The translations under genes and the position numbers were made by a program. A stretch of 64,000 nucleotides of DNA. It comes from Cricetomys ansorgei (lineage: Eukaryota; Chordata; Mammalia; Rodentia; Nesomyidae). Shown here in pieces: positions 16,925-28,864 of the stretch. The notes under the pieces are model-generated. The model had not been told where the DNA came from. It did not search any database and saw nothing but the letters and a program-made list of their open reading frames with translations. Position 1 is the first letter of the stretch. The number at the start of each line of letters is the position of its first letter. The stretch spans positions 1,489,501-1,553,500 of the forward strand of contig JAMJFZ010000770.1 of the NCBI GenBank assembly GCA_026225945.1, given 5' to 3'.

Positions 16925-17667
16925 AAGCCCACAGGTAACAAGGCCTCCAGTAGGTACCTGGATATCACCCAGGCACCTGGACACTGAGCAGGTACCGTGA
17001 TACCCAGTGCACTAGGGTATCCCACAGGCCCCCAGGGATCCAGACATATCACAGGCACCTGGCCTCTCACAGGCATCTGGAAAGCCCACAGGCACTAGGA
17101 CATCCTGCAGGTATATAGATATCCTGCAGGTATGTAGACATCATACAGACACCTGGCCATCCCTCAGGCACCCAGATATCACACAGGCACCAGGACCTAC
17201 CACAGGCACCCAGACATCCTGCACCCAGAACTCATGAGAGCACCCTAATATCCCTGAAGCGCCAGGGCATCCCAAAGGCTCCTGGACATCTTGTGGGCAC
17301 CTGGAATTCTATAGGCACCAGGGCTTCCTACAGTTACCCAGACATCCCATTGGCAGGAGGGCCCCACTGGCACCCAGATATCTCATGGGTGTCAGGGCCT
17401 CCCACATGTGCCCAGACATCCCATAGGTTCCTGGATATCATGCAGGCACCCAGATACCAAGCAGGCACCAGGACAGCACACAGGCACTGAAATCTCCTGC
17501 ATGCATTTGACCCTCCCACAGGGACCTGGCTATCCCACAGAATCTGGTCTTCCTGCTGCTACCTGGGCATCTCATGGGTACCCAGATGTCACATAGGCAC
17601 CCAGACTTCATGCAGACCCCAGACTCTAGGCAGGCACCTGAACTTGATGCAGGTACTGAAAGGCCCA
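16925..17667. repeat. Degenerate 19-bp minisatellite, about 39 units
   Basis: Successive units such as CAGGCACCTGGCCATCCCT, CAGGCACCCAGATATCACA, CAGGCACCAGGACCTACCA and CAGGCACCCAGACATCCTG are each 19 bases. The consensus is close to CAGGCACCYRGAYATCCCA. The period holds in the best-preserved stretches; small indels occur elsewhere. Because 19 is not a multiple of three, every frame contains a 19-residue periodic peptide, which explains the overlapping ORFs here. Confidence 0.85.
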
Positions 17668-17834
17668 TCAAAAGGAATACTCCATGGAGCCAGACTCAAG
17701 CACCCAGTGAACTCTGACAAAGTCAGAGCAATGCAGACAGATCTCTAAATGTCCACATGAACATTTTGAAGTTTCTAAGATCCCTCTCAAAAGGAGGAGA
17801 CTCTGTCCCTACTATAGAATATTCTTCAGCAGGG

Positions 17835-18410
17835 ACATCTTGCTGTTGCTCAGGATCAAGGTGATATCAAGGTTCGGCAGAGAATTTGGAGTCAGGATTG
17901 GTCGAGCTCCAGTTGTTGCACAGCCCCCTTATCACACTTATCATGTCCATCCTGCTGCCCTGGCCTTTGTGCTTGCATCCCTGGGTAGCACCACATCCAT
18001 TCTCTCCCTACCTTGTCAAGGAGAACAATAAGAGTAGAATCCAGAGCCACAGGAGTGTCAGAATGGCCCAGAGGGTAATAAAGAGGCCGGGAGGGTCTGC
18101 TGGTAACCAGATGACAAGTTTCCTGTGTGGATACTTAGTCCAGGAGATAAGACACTCTTCAGCTGGGCTATCTTGCTGTTGCTCAGGAGTAGGGTGATTC
18201 TGTGGCAGATAGTTTGGGGGCAGGACCTGGCACAGCTCCTTTCTGCTGCATCCTGCTGGGTCTTGTGCCTGCAGGCAGTGGTGGCACCGAGCACATATTC
18301 TCCTCACTCATCAAGAAGAACAATAAGAGTAGTGGCCATGGCCATGGGAGTGGCAGAATTGGCCTGTCAGGCAGTAAAGAGACCAGGATAGTCCAGTGGC
18401 AGTATGAGGA
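17835..18410. repeat. Diverged tandem duplication, unit about 300-330 bp
   Basis: The segment beginning atcttgctgttgctcagga at 17837 recurs at 18170, and gaacaataagagtag at 18023 recurs at 18317. Other matches (gcttgcatccctgggtagcacc against gcctgcaggcagtggtggcacc) lie between. The offset falls from 333 to 294 bases, so the copies differ by indels. Confidence 0.7.
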
Positions 18411-18756
18411 CCTATCCTTTGTCTGTCATGGGTGCACACCCATGCCTGTCCCTGCCTCCAGCCATGTCTGTCCAGTCTCTGGGTCTGGATGCTTCCTCCA
18501 TTCTATGAATGTCAGCTCCAGCCTGGGAGGTTGAAATAGGGCAGTCAGCTGTGACCTCAGTCACTTGGCATCACAAGCACCCATCCCTATCTCCCTTGTC
18601 CTCTATCTTGTTGGCAACTGTGTCTCCAGTTCAATGTCCTCCAAGCAGGCTGAGTCTGTGGCTCACTCTGCCATTCTTTCTCTCCATTCAGAGACAGCTG
18701 ACCTTTCAAGTGTGTTACTGACCCTGCATCTTTCCAATCACTTTTAATTCACAAAG

Positions 18757-19470
18757 TTCCTCCTACCTGACTAGACACCAGTGTAGTTCTCCTGGTCCAT
18801 TAATACTTGAGGAGCAGAGGGCAACCTGAGCAGAAGCAATAGGCAGTGACCAGAGCCCCGTCGGATTTTGCTCACTGCTTTTCCACTATATTGAGTTCTG
18901 TCCATGGCTCTGGTCCTCCAACCCATACTTCTCCCACAGCCTACCTCCTTCATGTCTCAGGGAACATCCATGGAGGCCCTAGCCTGTTAGGTTGCTCTGG
19001 TATCCACCAGGCCCATTCCACATTTCTTTGTGGTGATTCTGCCCCACTTCTCCATTCGCGACTCTCCTTCCAACTCATTCTTCCATGCAGCAGGCTGCAG
19101 GCAGAATCCATAAGCAGAACCAAACCCATGGGCTGAATGGGAGCACCCCACCTTGCAAGCAGTTATGGGGTACCATGGGCCAGACTCTACTCCAGGCTTG
19201 CCTCTTCTAAGCTTCAGATCAAAAACACCTTCCCATTTGTCCATGTATCCTCTCTCGACTCACAGTCCAAGGTTCCTCCAGCTCTGTCACCACAGCTGTC
19301 TTTCTAACCACTCTGGATTCTAATAATTCTCCTCTCTTGACCCAGTGCTAATGTAGCATCTCCTGTTCCATGAATATGTGAGGGGCTTTGTCACCTTGAA
19401 TGGGTGGTGGGGCAGTTGCTGCAGACCTGACAGACTCTGCTCACTGCCCTGCCAATATCTTGAATCAAGT
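18757..19470. repeat. Second diverged duplicated pair
   Basis: The region around 18770-18890 (cagtgtagttctcctggtccattaat, then gctcactgctttt) resembles that around 19335-19470 (gctaatgtagcatctcctgttccatgaat, then gctcactgccctg). The offset is about 570 bases. Similarity is moderate and was judged by eye. Confidence 0.45.
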
Positions 19471-19999
19471 AGACATTCTTATTAGGGCTACAAAGATAAA
19501 TATTTATGTCATTAAATCCCAATACTGTTTTCTTAAAACTTTGGCTTATTCTTGCCAAATGCTGGTCACAAAATAATGATTGTAGTCTCAGGAGACTGGA
19601 CCAAACTGAGTGCTTCAAGGATTTCTGTCCTTTTCTTCTCATTTCCAAGGTCATTTGGGGTCCCTCTCTCCCTCAGCTGGAGCCTACTGCTAAGAAGTGA
19701 AGAGATACAGAGGTGGGGGTTGGATGTGTGGGATGAAGATACACACCCAGTTCCTCTCTGCAGTGCTATATACACTGCCTTGCTAGTCATTCCCAGAATG
19801 TTCTGGGAGCTACAGAGAGAAAAGCATGATCTCATCCAAATTTGCTGAATAGGAGGCTAACCAACAAAATGGTGCTTTGAAAAGCAGAAATTGCTAAATG
19901 GGAAAAAGCAAAGACTACGATGCCTGGCATGTAGGAGATGAACAGAAATCCTTGATGGATGGGTGACTAAGGGGCACTCCCAGGAAAATATCAATCTTA

Positions 20000-20205
20000 G
20001 GGGGCTGGAGAGATGGCTCAGTTGTTAAGAAAACTGGCTGCTCTTGCAGAGGACCTGGGTTCAATGCCCAGCATCCACTTGGCTCATAACCAGCTCCAAG
20101 GGATCCTAAATTCTCTTCTGGCCTCCATAGACACCAGGCACACATGATAGACAAACTTAGATGCAGGGTAAACACCAATATACATAAAATAAAATGCTTA
20201 AAAAT
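20000..20205 (+). mobile_element. B3-type SINE
   Basis: Starts ggggctggagagatggctca, continues with tggctgctcttgcagaggac and gggttcaatgcccagcatcc, and ends in caccaatatacataaaataaa. This is the B3/B2 family in plus orientation, fairly well preserved. Confidence 0.8.
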
Positions 20206-20740
20206 GTAAATGATGCCCTTAAAATGATAACTAGGAACAAAGGCAGTGCTACATATTACTCTTTGCACACTTCATCTCAACTTGAATTAAAGAGTATTCT
20301 TTAGACTTTCAGTAATAATTATTATAAGTACATAGTGTTATTAATCAAGCATCAGGGTCCAAATATGCAAGCTGATCATTTGCCAAGGTTATAAAGACAC
20401 TGGCTTGGCTAATGAGGCACTTGTGGCAAAAGGACAGAAACGCTTTAAAATAACGTGAAAAATTTAATTATTTTTTTGTGTGTGATATTTATCTATTGAT
20501 GCTTGCAGTAATTGCAGTGCATTTTTGCTTGAGCTGAGGGTTTAAATTAGAGCAAGACTCAGCAAAGGTAGCAGCATTTTGAAAATACATATTTTTTTTT
20601 CCTCCTCTGATGCCGAGAAAAGATCACACAAATTTAGAAGGAAGTGATCTTCAGTAGAGCTTTATGGCAACACTCATCAGAACAGCCCTGGAATCAGGTG
20701 TGAGCAGAAGTCTTAGATTTTATGATTGAGGTGGAGGGTT

Positions 20741-20763
20741 GCTCTCTCTCTCTCTTTCTCTCT
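20741..20763. repeat. (CT)n tract
   Basis: A short CT microsatellite. Confidence 0.9.
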
Positions 20764-21518
20764 GCCATCCTTCTCCTAGTAAATCTTGAGGAAACAGTGT
20801 GCTGGTTTGGGTTACCTGCCTTGAAGCCATGTAGACATGCTCAGAATTGAACAAAGGACCCCCCTTCTTTCCCATTAAAAGGGCCAGAAATATATTTCTA
20901 TTACTCAAAATGTGAATTAAACTTATAAAAATATCAAGTATAAGGACACGATTTAAGGTGACTTTGGGAGGAAATAGGTGCCTTCACTGAAGAGTGTTGC
21001 CCTCCGCTTCCAGGACTCGTAGATGTTTTCTCTGCTGGATGAAAGTTCCTATTACTAGCAATGGGTTTGGAACACTGTCTGATATTTAACCAAAGATGGA
21101 TATTTTGAAATGTAGGTCCAATGAGAACTATGGTCATAGTACCATTTTGATGACCAGGGCTGTAAACCCAGATCATCCACCAAGAAGACTTAATGTCTAT
21201 GAAGGGGAGGCTGCTACACTTAGTCATAATCTTCATTCTTAGCTCCAGGCTCTTTTCTTTTAACTCATTTATCTGCATTATAGACATCAAATCAGCCTCT
21301 CTTGTCATATAACACGATACAACATAGCCTCCGGGACACATTAAAAGTAGTCCTAAGAGAGGAATTTCCAGCTCTAAGTCCCTACATTAACTGTTCAGAG
21401 CACAAATAAATGACTTAATGATGCCACTCAAAAATTTGGAAAAACTAGAGCAAGCCAAAACCAAATTCCATAGGTGGCAATAAATAATAAAAATCAGAGT
21501 GGAAACTAATAGATATAG

Positions 21519-21563
<45 letters not shown>

Positions 21564-21640
21564 AGGAAGGAAGGAAGGAAGGAAGGAAGGAAGGAAGGAA
21601 GGAAGGAAGGGAGGAAGGAAGAAAGGAAGGAAGGAAAAGA
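21519..21640. repeat. (GA)n/(GGAA)n purine tract
   Basis: About 120 bases of uninterrupted purines: AAAG, then GA repeats, then GGAA repeats. In the Nalcn sense strand it is a TTCC/TC pyrimidine tract. Confidence 0.95.
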
Positions 21641-21969
21641 ACCAGTGAGTCTAAGAGCTGGTTGTATTTGTATACTGCTGCTGCTAGGGTGGCTCAGCAA
21701 GGAAGATAAGGAGACATATTTCATAACTGCAAACACTTCCAGACCTCCACAGAGGGAACCACCATCCTGGCCAGTGCAAGACTCCATAGTAGAACCCTAA
21801 ACATCTGAGCTCAGATGCTTTTAGTCATTCAGAACTCCTCAGGTGCAGATCATAAGCAATCAAACATCCCCCATAGAAATCCAACACCTGCAGACAATAC
21901 AAAATGCCAAGGCCTTTGCATTCATTTTTCCAACAGTGAACAAAAACAATTATTTTAAACACAACTAAA

Positions 21970-22140
21970 AATAAGCTTCCACAACAGCTGGCTCTTTCAG
22001 AAGATAAACAAATTTAACAAACCCTTCCCAAAGAACCAAAAGAAGGAGAGAGGATCCAAATTAATACAATCAGAAATGAAAAGAGAAACATCACGATAGA
22101 CATAAAAGAAATTCAAAATATTATAAGGGGATACTTATAC
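21970..22140 (+). mobile_element. L1 ORF2 fragment
   Basis: Segments giving peptides like SWLFQKINKF, and nucleotide text such as aatacaatcagaaatgaaaa and agaaattcaaaatattataa, match the endonuclease/RT-flanking part of L1 ORF2. It is short, frame-broken and non-functional, in plus orientation. Confidence 0.6.
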
Positions 22141-22171
22141 TTCCAACTCCCCTTTCTTTCTTGGTTTGCAT

Positions 22172-22209
<38 letters not shown>

Positions 22210-22470
22210 GTGTTGCAGTGTATGCGCATGTATGAATATATGTGTACATAAGGGTTTGTGTGCAAGTGTATGCATGTGGAGGACAGAGATTGATGTCTGG
22301 TATTTTCTTCAGTCATTCTTTACTACATTTTTTGAGATTTGGTCTCTGTTTGAACCTGGAGTTCTCTGGTTGGCTTGGCTTGCTAGCCAGCAAGTTCCAG
22401 AGATCTTGTCTCCCCAGCACCTGGATTACAGATACATGCGGCCAAGGCTGGCATTTTATATTGGATCTGA
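22172..22470 (-). mobile_element. RSINE1/B4A SINE with TG microsatellite
   Basis: A TG run (22174-22213) is followed by catgtggaggacagagattg, a ttttttgagatttggtctct segment, gcttgctagccagcaagttc and cacctggattacagatac. It is a well-recognisable minus-strand copy, abutting the L1 scrap. Confidence 0.7.
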
Positions 22471-23324
22471 TTATGAGCGACAGAGGTTGGCAAGGAATGG
22501 AATGAAACAGTGTCTTGTGGACACGATGGAGATGAGATCTCTGCTCTCCTGTACTCAAAGAAGCAAGGCCATTTTTATAGGACAAGAAAGATAAATGCTT
22601 TTTGTAAAGATCAAATTTATATAAAAATCCTATTTTCATACTGTAGTCATTTATTTCCTGCAATTCATGAAGTTATGTTACCTTTATCTTTGCCAAGATC
22701 TTTTCATTTTGTGCTTTTCATGGACATAGTGAAATACTATTGGCTTTTGGCACCCTCAGATTATACAACTGTTGGGAAAGGTTGAGGAAGGTCCATATTT
22801 TCTGACAGTTTAAAGGTTTTTCTTATATCATGTGCTTTTTCAAACAAAAGCTCCACTTTTATATATTAAAGATGTATTAAATTTTCCCCTTGCAGCATTG
22901 TTTGTACTTGTGACTGAGTGGAATTTTGTGAAAGCACGGTCTATTCCATCCATCTGATTTAGTCACTTTTGTGACACTGTGTACCCAATTAAGTCACTTT
23001 TCATTGTTAAACTGATCAGATCTCAGGAAAAGTGTGACTTTTTCTGATTCAAGTGACATGTTCATATATACTTTATGACATGATGCTTTTGTAAGGCCTA
23101 ACTGTAAATGAAACAATTTCCTGGAAGGCTTTGAAAAATTTGTCACCCAGGTAAACAGTAGTCCTGTTCCACAGGACTCTCCTGCGTCCTTTGGTTTGGC
23201 CACCTCAAGACTGAATACCAGATTAGTGTACACCATGATTCCCAGATGGGTGAGTTTCTTCCAGCCTCATCAGCTGGGAGAGGGACAGGAGGGGTGGATG
23301 AGAGACAGAAGCAGTGGTTTCCTT

Positions 23325-23690
23325 ATAGGAGTACATGTTTCTTTACCCATTGCTGTAACAAAATACCACTATGAGCACTTGAAGATAGAAGGGTATGTTT
23401 TGGCTCACTTTTAGAGGGCATACTCCATCATGATAGGTACATCATGGTGGCAAAGCTTGAGGCAGCTGGTCACACTGCAGTCAGTAAAAAGGGAGAGATG
23501 AATGTTGGTGTTCAGCTAGCTTCTTCCTTTTATATAGTTCAGGACCAACCAAGGAAAGGTGCTTCTCATACATAGACTGGGTCTTCTTGCCTCAGTTTCT
23601 CCAGTCTAGACACTTCCTCGAGATATGCCCAGAGGTTTGTTTCCTATGTAATTTTAGATCTTGTCAAATTAACATTAACCATTACAGAAC
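23325..23690 (+). repeat. Rodent interspersed repeat, uninterrupted copy
   Basis: Begins ttacccattgctgtaacaaa and ends with tgcccagaggtttgtttcc and cattaaccattaca. It is the continuous counterpart of the split copy at 3110-3860. Confidence 0.6.
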
Positions 23691-24845
23691 GTAAAGGAGG
23701 CAAGGCCTCTGGCTTGTTTCAGCCTCAAGAGTCATTCACTAGGTACTGTTGTATACCAAGGGCAGAGACATTCACTGGGAACCTTGGTCTTGGCTTGATG
23801 GTGGCACCCAGAGCTCAGAGTCATAAACTGAGCACAGTCGGCTCACTCTGTAGCCCCAGCAAAGGAATCAAGTTGAGTACTTGGGCACAAGCATGTTCAC
23901 TGTGTATCCCAAGCACAGCAGACTTGCTGACGAGCAGTTGTAATGGGGAGAAATGGTAGAAAGATTCTGAAGTAGATTCAGAGTGGGCTGTTTACCCTGT
24001 GAGTGGTTCTTCATTTGATGCATGTTTCTTTTCCTATATGTTAGCATTTCTGTGTAGATCCCTGCCATGAGCTTGCTAGTATAGTTACAGATTGACCAAG
24101 TAGACTGAGATTGTGGGCTGTCCAAACCAGCCTCATGGCATATTCCAAGGGTGGCTCCAAGGTAAATAACCACCTAGTCAGAGCACAGTCTTATCGGGAC
24201 TCAGGTTCATCTTTTTCCATGAGCTTTTCATGATTGTCTTATCATATTGAGAGTACTGAAGCCCCAGCAATATTTACTCTCAATGTGTGAGTTTGTATCT
24301 GAGTGTCATCCTCAGAGAGAGAGAGAGAGAATACAATGGAGTGTGTGGCTTCTTGAGATAGGATATTTTCTCTCACAAGTTTTAGGTACTGTTATAAAGT
24401 TAGTTTCTCACCTTGTATATACTTAGCTGTTATCTCATCATGGCTACCCAAGCCACAGTAATATATATTATGGAAAAATGCTTTCATGACCATTTCTAGT
24501 AATGGACTTGGTAGAAGAGTCTGATTTCTTCCACTTATTACAAATTTTTAGACAACGTCCCCATATGAAGGTGCCTATTGGCTTTGTCAGCCATGTGCAT
24601 ATTTATCATTTAAACATATTCATAATATGTCCAACAATCTCGGTGTCCCATATGCTTAAACACTGTACAAACCATATCACTCTATATTATAATGCATATG
24701 CTTAAGTAGACAGATTGATTTTCCTTATTAACATTTCATTTCTAAGCATATTTTAGAAAGTAACACTATTTATATTTATTTATATAAATATTTATATCTG
24801 AGCTATTTTAATATGCTTTCACAATTATCCAAAGGTGGTTACATG

Positions 24846-25018
24846 GAGTTGGAGAGATGGCTGAGCAGTTAAGAGCTCTTGCAGCTCTTGCAGAGGACCC
24901 AGATTCAGTTCACAGCACCCATGTGGAGGCTCACAACCAGCTGTAACTCCAGTCCTAGGGGCTCTGAGGCCCTCTTATGACCCTCTACAGGCACTGCATG
25001 CACATGATAACCTGCCTT
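24846..25018 (+). mobile_element. B3-type SINE
   Basis: ggagttggagagatggctga head, gcagaggacccagattcagt, cacaaccagctgtaactcca and gcactgcatgcacatgataa. Plus orientation, about 390 bases from the 25408-25481 exon. Confidence 0.75.
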
Positions 25019-25406
25019 TCAAATCTTATCAGATCCTTAGTAACAGATGAAGAAATCATTTAAAGACTTATACTTTTGCCATGCTTCCTTCATTATTTTC
25101 CTTTAGTTACCACAAGAGATATAATTTGGATGGTCAACAATAATGATAAGTTCTTTTTACTTTTTAAATAAATGTTTCTAGGTATAATTATTTTAAATAC
25201 ATTAAATGATAAAGATGGTGTATTATGAGAATAAAATGCTACTTTTTCTAGACAAACATTAGTTACGTCTTTGACATTATCTGTAAGCATGATGATGCTC
25301 AATCCTACAATTGAGCAGAAAATAAAATGAATTAATTGAAAACAGCTTTTACTTGTTTAATGTAATCTCACCCATGTTAAAGTATGCTTCAAGTTTATTG
25401 GTGTTA

Positions 25407-25502
<96 letters not shown>

Positions 25503-26408
25503 TTAGCTGGGGTGTAAAGGATGATGCATTCACAGCCCACAAAGCAGAAGACATTAATCAGAGAGTGGTTTTCCCTTTTGACTTTTATGTCATATGTTAC
25601 CTTGCTTGCAATATCTCTTCCTCCTTTCTCACGGTGCCCTTTCTAGCTTCATAACTGGCCCCACAAAACACACCATCCGATTTTAAATCTAGGCTGCATA
25701 TATGACAAAAGTGGCAATTATTCTCTGAGTCTGGTCTATTTCACTTAGCATAGTTTTTAAGTCTCTTCCCTAGTTTGTTTTATATGCACAGAGACTCTAA
25801 CTAACTCTGAGGCTGCCTGTCACCGCTATAGTATGGTATATGATGTGTATATTGTTGGTAATGACAATGTCAATCATCTGAATAAATGCTCCAGTTTCCA
25901 AAGAATTTGATGCTGAAATTAACACTTGGAACCTGTATTCATCATTATTCAGTGAAATCCACATCTATTACAGCAGGTTTCTTGCCTTTGATCCAATACT
26001 AATCTGAACATGAGTTCAGGAAGTGTTTTATCTTCAGGCACAGGGACTCCGACAGGAAGGAAAGGTCAAAGTTTGCCTCTAGGCAATGATGATAAAAGTC
26101 ATTTTAAAGAGGAGGATTAAGAAAAACATCACCGAGGGCAAACTTAACTCTGTCCTGCAGATTGGTTGCGTGTTAGATCAATGAAACACTTACAGGTGAT
26201 CAAGGGGTCAAAAGAAGAAGTGGGGAAGGAGAGAACTGAAGAGAGGGGCACAGAAAGAAAGGAGGGCGGGCACCATCCAGTTTATTTTTCTAAGAACTAA
26301 GAGTGGGGCACTTTTAGTAGTCAGGATTGGGAGCCAATAATGGGAGAGTGAGCTGCCACCAGTAGATTATTTTTTTAACCTCTTGGCACAACATTGTAAA
26401 AAAACATA

Positions 26409-26591
26409 GCCAGGTGGTGGTGGTGCACGTCTTTAATCCTAGCACTCAGGAGGCAGAGGCAGGCTGACCTCTGTGAGTTTGAGGCCAGCCTGGTGTACAG
26501 AGTGAGTTCCAGAACAGCTAGAGTTACAACAGAGAAACTCTGTCTCAACGAACAAAACAAAACAAAGCAAAAAACAAAACAAACAAAAAAG
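26409..26591 (+). mobile_element. B1 SINE
   Basis: Full-length plus-strand B1: gccaggtggtggtggtgcac head with a Pol III A-box-like part, ggcagaggcaggctgacctc, gaggccagcctggtgtacag, and an A-rich tail with AAAC units. It carries the variant gttacaacagagaaa. Confidence 0.9.
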
Positions 26592-26754
26592 ATAGATAGG
26601 AACAAAGTTCTTGGGCTTTGGAACGGAATGGCTCAGTAAGCAGGCAAAGCTAGGACACATGCAAACCGTTTGCGAACCAGTCTATAAACAAGTACTACAA
26701 TGTTAACCAAGATATCCATATGGCCAGGCCTGGAAAAGAACAGTCACAAACTCA

Positions 26755-26760
<6 letters not shown>

Positions 26761-26804
<44 letters not shown>

Positions 26805-27003
26805 CATGTGGAGGTCATAGGTCATTTTCTATCAAGCATCTTCCTCTATAATTCTCCACCTGGGACTTTTGAGGTCTTGAGAGTCTTCCATTGAGCATGG
26901 AACTCACTGATTGCCTAGAGTGGTTGGTCAGGGAGCCCCATGGAGCCTCCTATCTCTGTATACCAGTACTGGGCTTACATGTCTCACCCACTAAAGAAGT
27001 GAT
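26761..27003 (-). mobile_element. RSINE1/B4-like SINE with (TG)21 microsatellite
   Basis: A pure TG run (26761-26803) followed by catgtggaggtcataggtca and degenerate SINE sequence down to ctcacccactaaagaa. Minus orientation. Confidence 0.6.
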
Positions 27004-27695
27004 GCTGGGGCAATTTTACCTCTTTGAGCTGTGAACACATCTTAAGGAATCACTGCACAAGAGTCCCAGCTGAAAGACCTATCAGGGGAGGGGTTCTGTT
27101 CTGACCATTAGAAACACAGTCAGGAGCCAGAAGTCAGGCCCAGGATACAGAGCGGCCAACAGTTTGGCTAAAGAATGCAGATACTGTAAGGCTCAAAGAC
27201 AACAGCATACCTTAACTGTCCCCCCGCTCACCCCCTAAGGCAGCAACTGGAATTCAATCACCTGTCAACTGGCCTGCAATGGAGCAGCTGACACCAAACG
27301 CACATTCTTCATGTTCAAGATGCTATATAGTACAACAAGCTTGAATTGATTAAAGAAAATACAGCAGGCATGTGTTCAAGGTTGTCCTTGAGACTGGTAT
27401 TACAATTAGCAGCAGAAGTAGTAGGATGCTCTCTGTTTTAATACAAACCTTGCAGATTAAGCTTTACTGTGTTCTGAAGGAAGACATGCATTTGATATGC
27501 TAGATACCTTTCTATATATATTTAAGCTATTCTTTTCATAGTAAACAAAGGTCTATGATTATCAATCTTTTGTTTTTAATTTTTTTATTTATGTTTTGTA
27601 CTTGGCTGCCATAGTAAAGCTCTTTAGTTTTCATTTAGGACAGACATTCTAGGTTGTGTTAGTTACAAAGAACTCAGAACTATACTGCTCTGCAG

Positions 27696-27708
27696 TGCCC
27701 TCTTCTGG
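27696..27708 (-). promoter_or_regulatory. CTCF-like motif
   Basis: On the minus strand it reads CCAGAAGAGGGCA, one mismatch from the CTCF core CCASYAGRKGGCR, and is extended by CTGCAG downstream as in many real sites. Binding is not shown by sequence alone. Confidence 0.3.
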
Positions 27709-28864
27709 TCTCAAAAGATATGGCTAGTCACTTGAAATAGGGACTACACAAAGCCATTTCAAAATACAGAATTTCAGACCATAAACTGTAAATCACAGTA
27801 GTGAAAGGAGCCTTAACTGCTCATACTAAATCTGTGTACATCAAACATGTAGAAAATAGGAAGAAATGGAGGAGACCCACTTGGATAGAGCTTGTACTGG
27901 AAACAAATGATTAGTTGAAAAGATTTTGATGTTTTACAGTTTTATTTGCAAACCTGGTGCATTCAAATCACCAAGTATCAATTCCTTGACTGAAGTAGTG
28001 AACAAAAACAAATACGTTAAAATTCCATTTAATTAAAGTAAAAAAGAGATTTTTAAAAAAACATCTTAAATTTTTGGTTTCAAAGATATGTCCATATCTC
28101 GAGGTAGAACTGTTGTCTAGCTTATGTGAGGTCTTAGGTTCAGGTGATACTTGACAGAAGTTTAAGTACTAAAGAGACACTTTGTCCTTCAAAACGAGTT
28201 CTTACTTTCTTCGTGTTGAATGATGATGTGGATTTATCACTATTCCTTGCCACTTATTATGTGTTGCTTCTTTCATACTCATTTGATTAATATCAACTTT
28301 AATTTTTATTATTCCTTTTTTGTTACCTTTGTGTTTTCTTAGTGATATATTTTCAAAGTGAATTCTTGAATTTGGAAAGTTAACTTAAATCTTTATTCCT
28401 TTACTAGATATACATCAAAAACTATAGGTCCGTTACTTAATATTCTGCTAATAAAAATGTGCCTCAAAAATAGCAATTAATAAAATCATAAACCATAGAT
28501 AATAGAGAGTGGAAGCTAACTCTTTCAAAATAAGAATCAAGCCACACTGAGCAAGGAAAACAAAGCAAAGTCATAAGACACAAGGAGCAGTAACGACAGA
28601 GCCTTGTTATATGCCTCACAGACTTAAAAATAATTTATGCTCATAAACTTAACAGTTCACATGAATGGAAATTTTTCTTCAAATAAAATATCAAAAGATC
28701 CATTAGCTATCTACCACAAGTTTAATATATATGCCAATTACTTTCCAATTTTAGATACTTTCTATTTCCATTGGTTTCTTTCACAAATAATTATTTGAAG
28801 TGAATTTTCAACATTAAAGTGTATGTTTTCTTTTCTTTTTGGTAATTGATTTTTGTTGTTATTG

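Larger units (their letters stand above)
16590..19480. repeat. GC-richer composite tandem-repeat block of unknown nature
   Basis: About 2.9 kb distinct from the AT-rich intron around it. In order it has a GAAA tract, about 150 unique-looking bases, a 19-bp minisatellite of about 39 units, a roughly 300-bp segment present twice in tandem, and a further region with a second duplicated pair. ORFs in it are short, overlap in all frames and match nothing I recognise. It may be one inserted satellite-like or LTR-derived element; this is inference. Confidence 0.55.

Noticed and set aside
17293..17671. Overlapping ORFs with repeated peptides in several frames
   Set aside because: They are produced by the 19-bp minisatellite, which gives periodic peptides in every frame.
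18008..18307. 99-codon minus-strand ORF ending in a hydrophobic, membrane-like stretch
   Set aside because: It lies in the duplicated block, competes with open frames on both strands and has no recognisable family; hydrophobicity alone is weak evidence.
20934..21341. 135-codon minus-strand ORF
   Set aside because: No recognisable domain, no splice signals joining it to Nalcn, and the Nalcn peptide is continuous without it.
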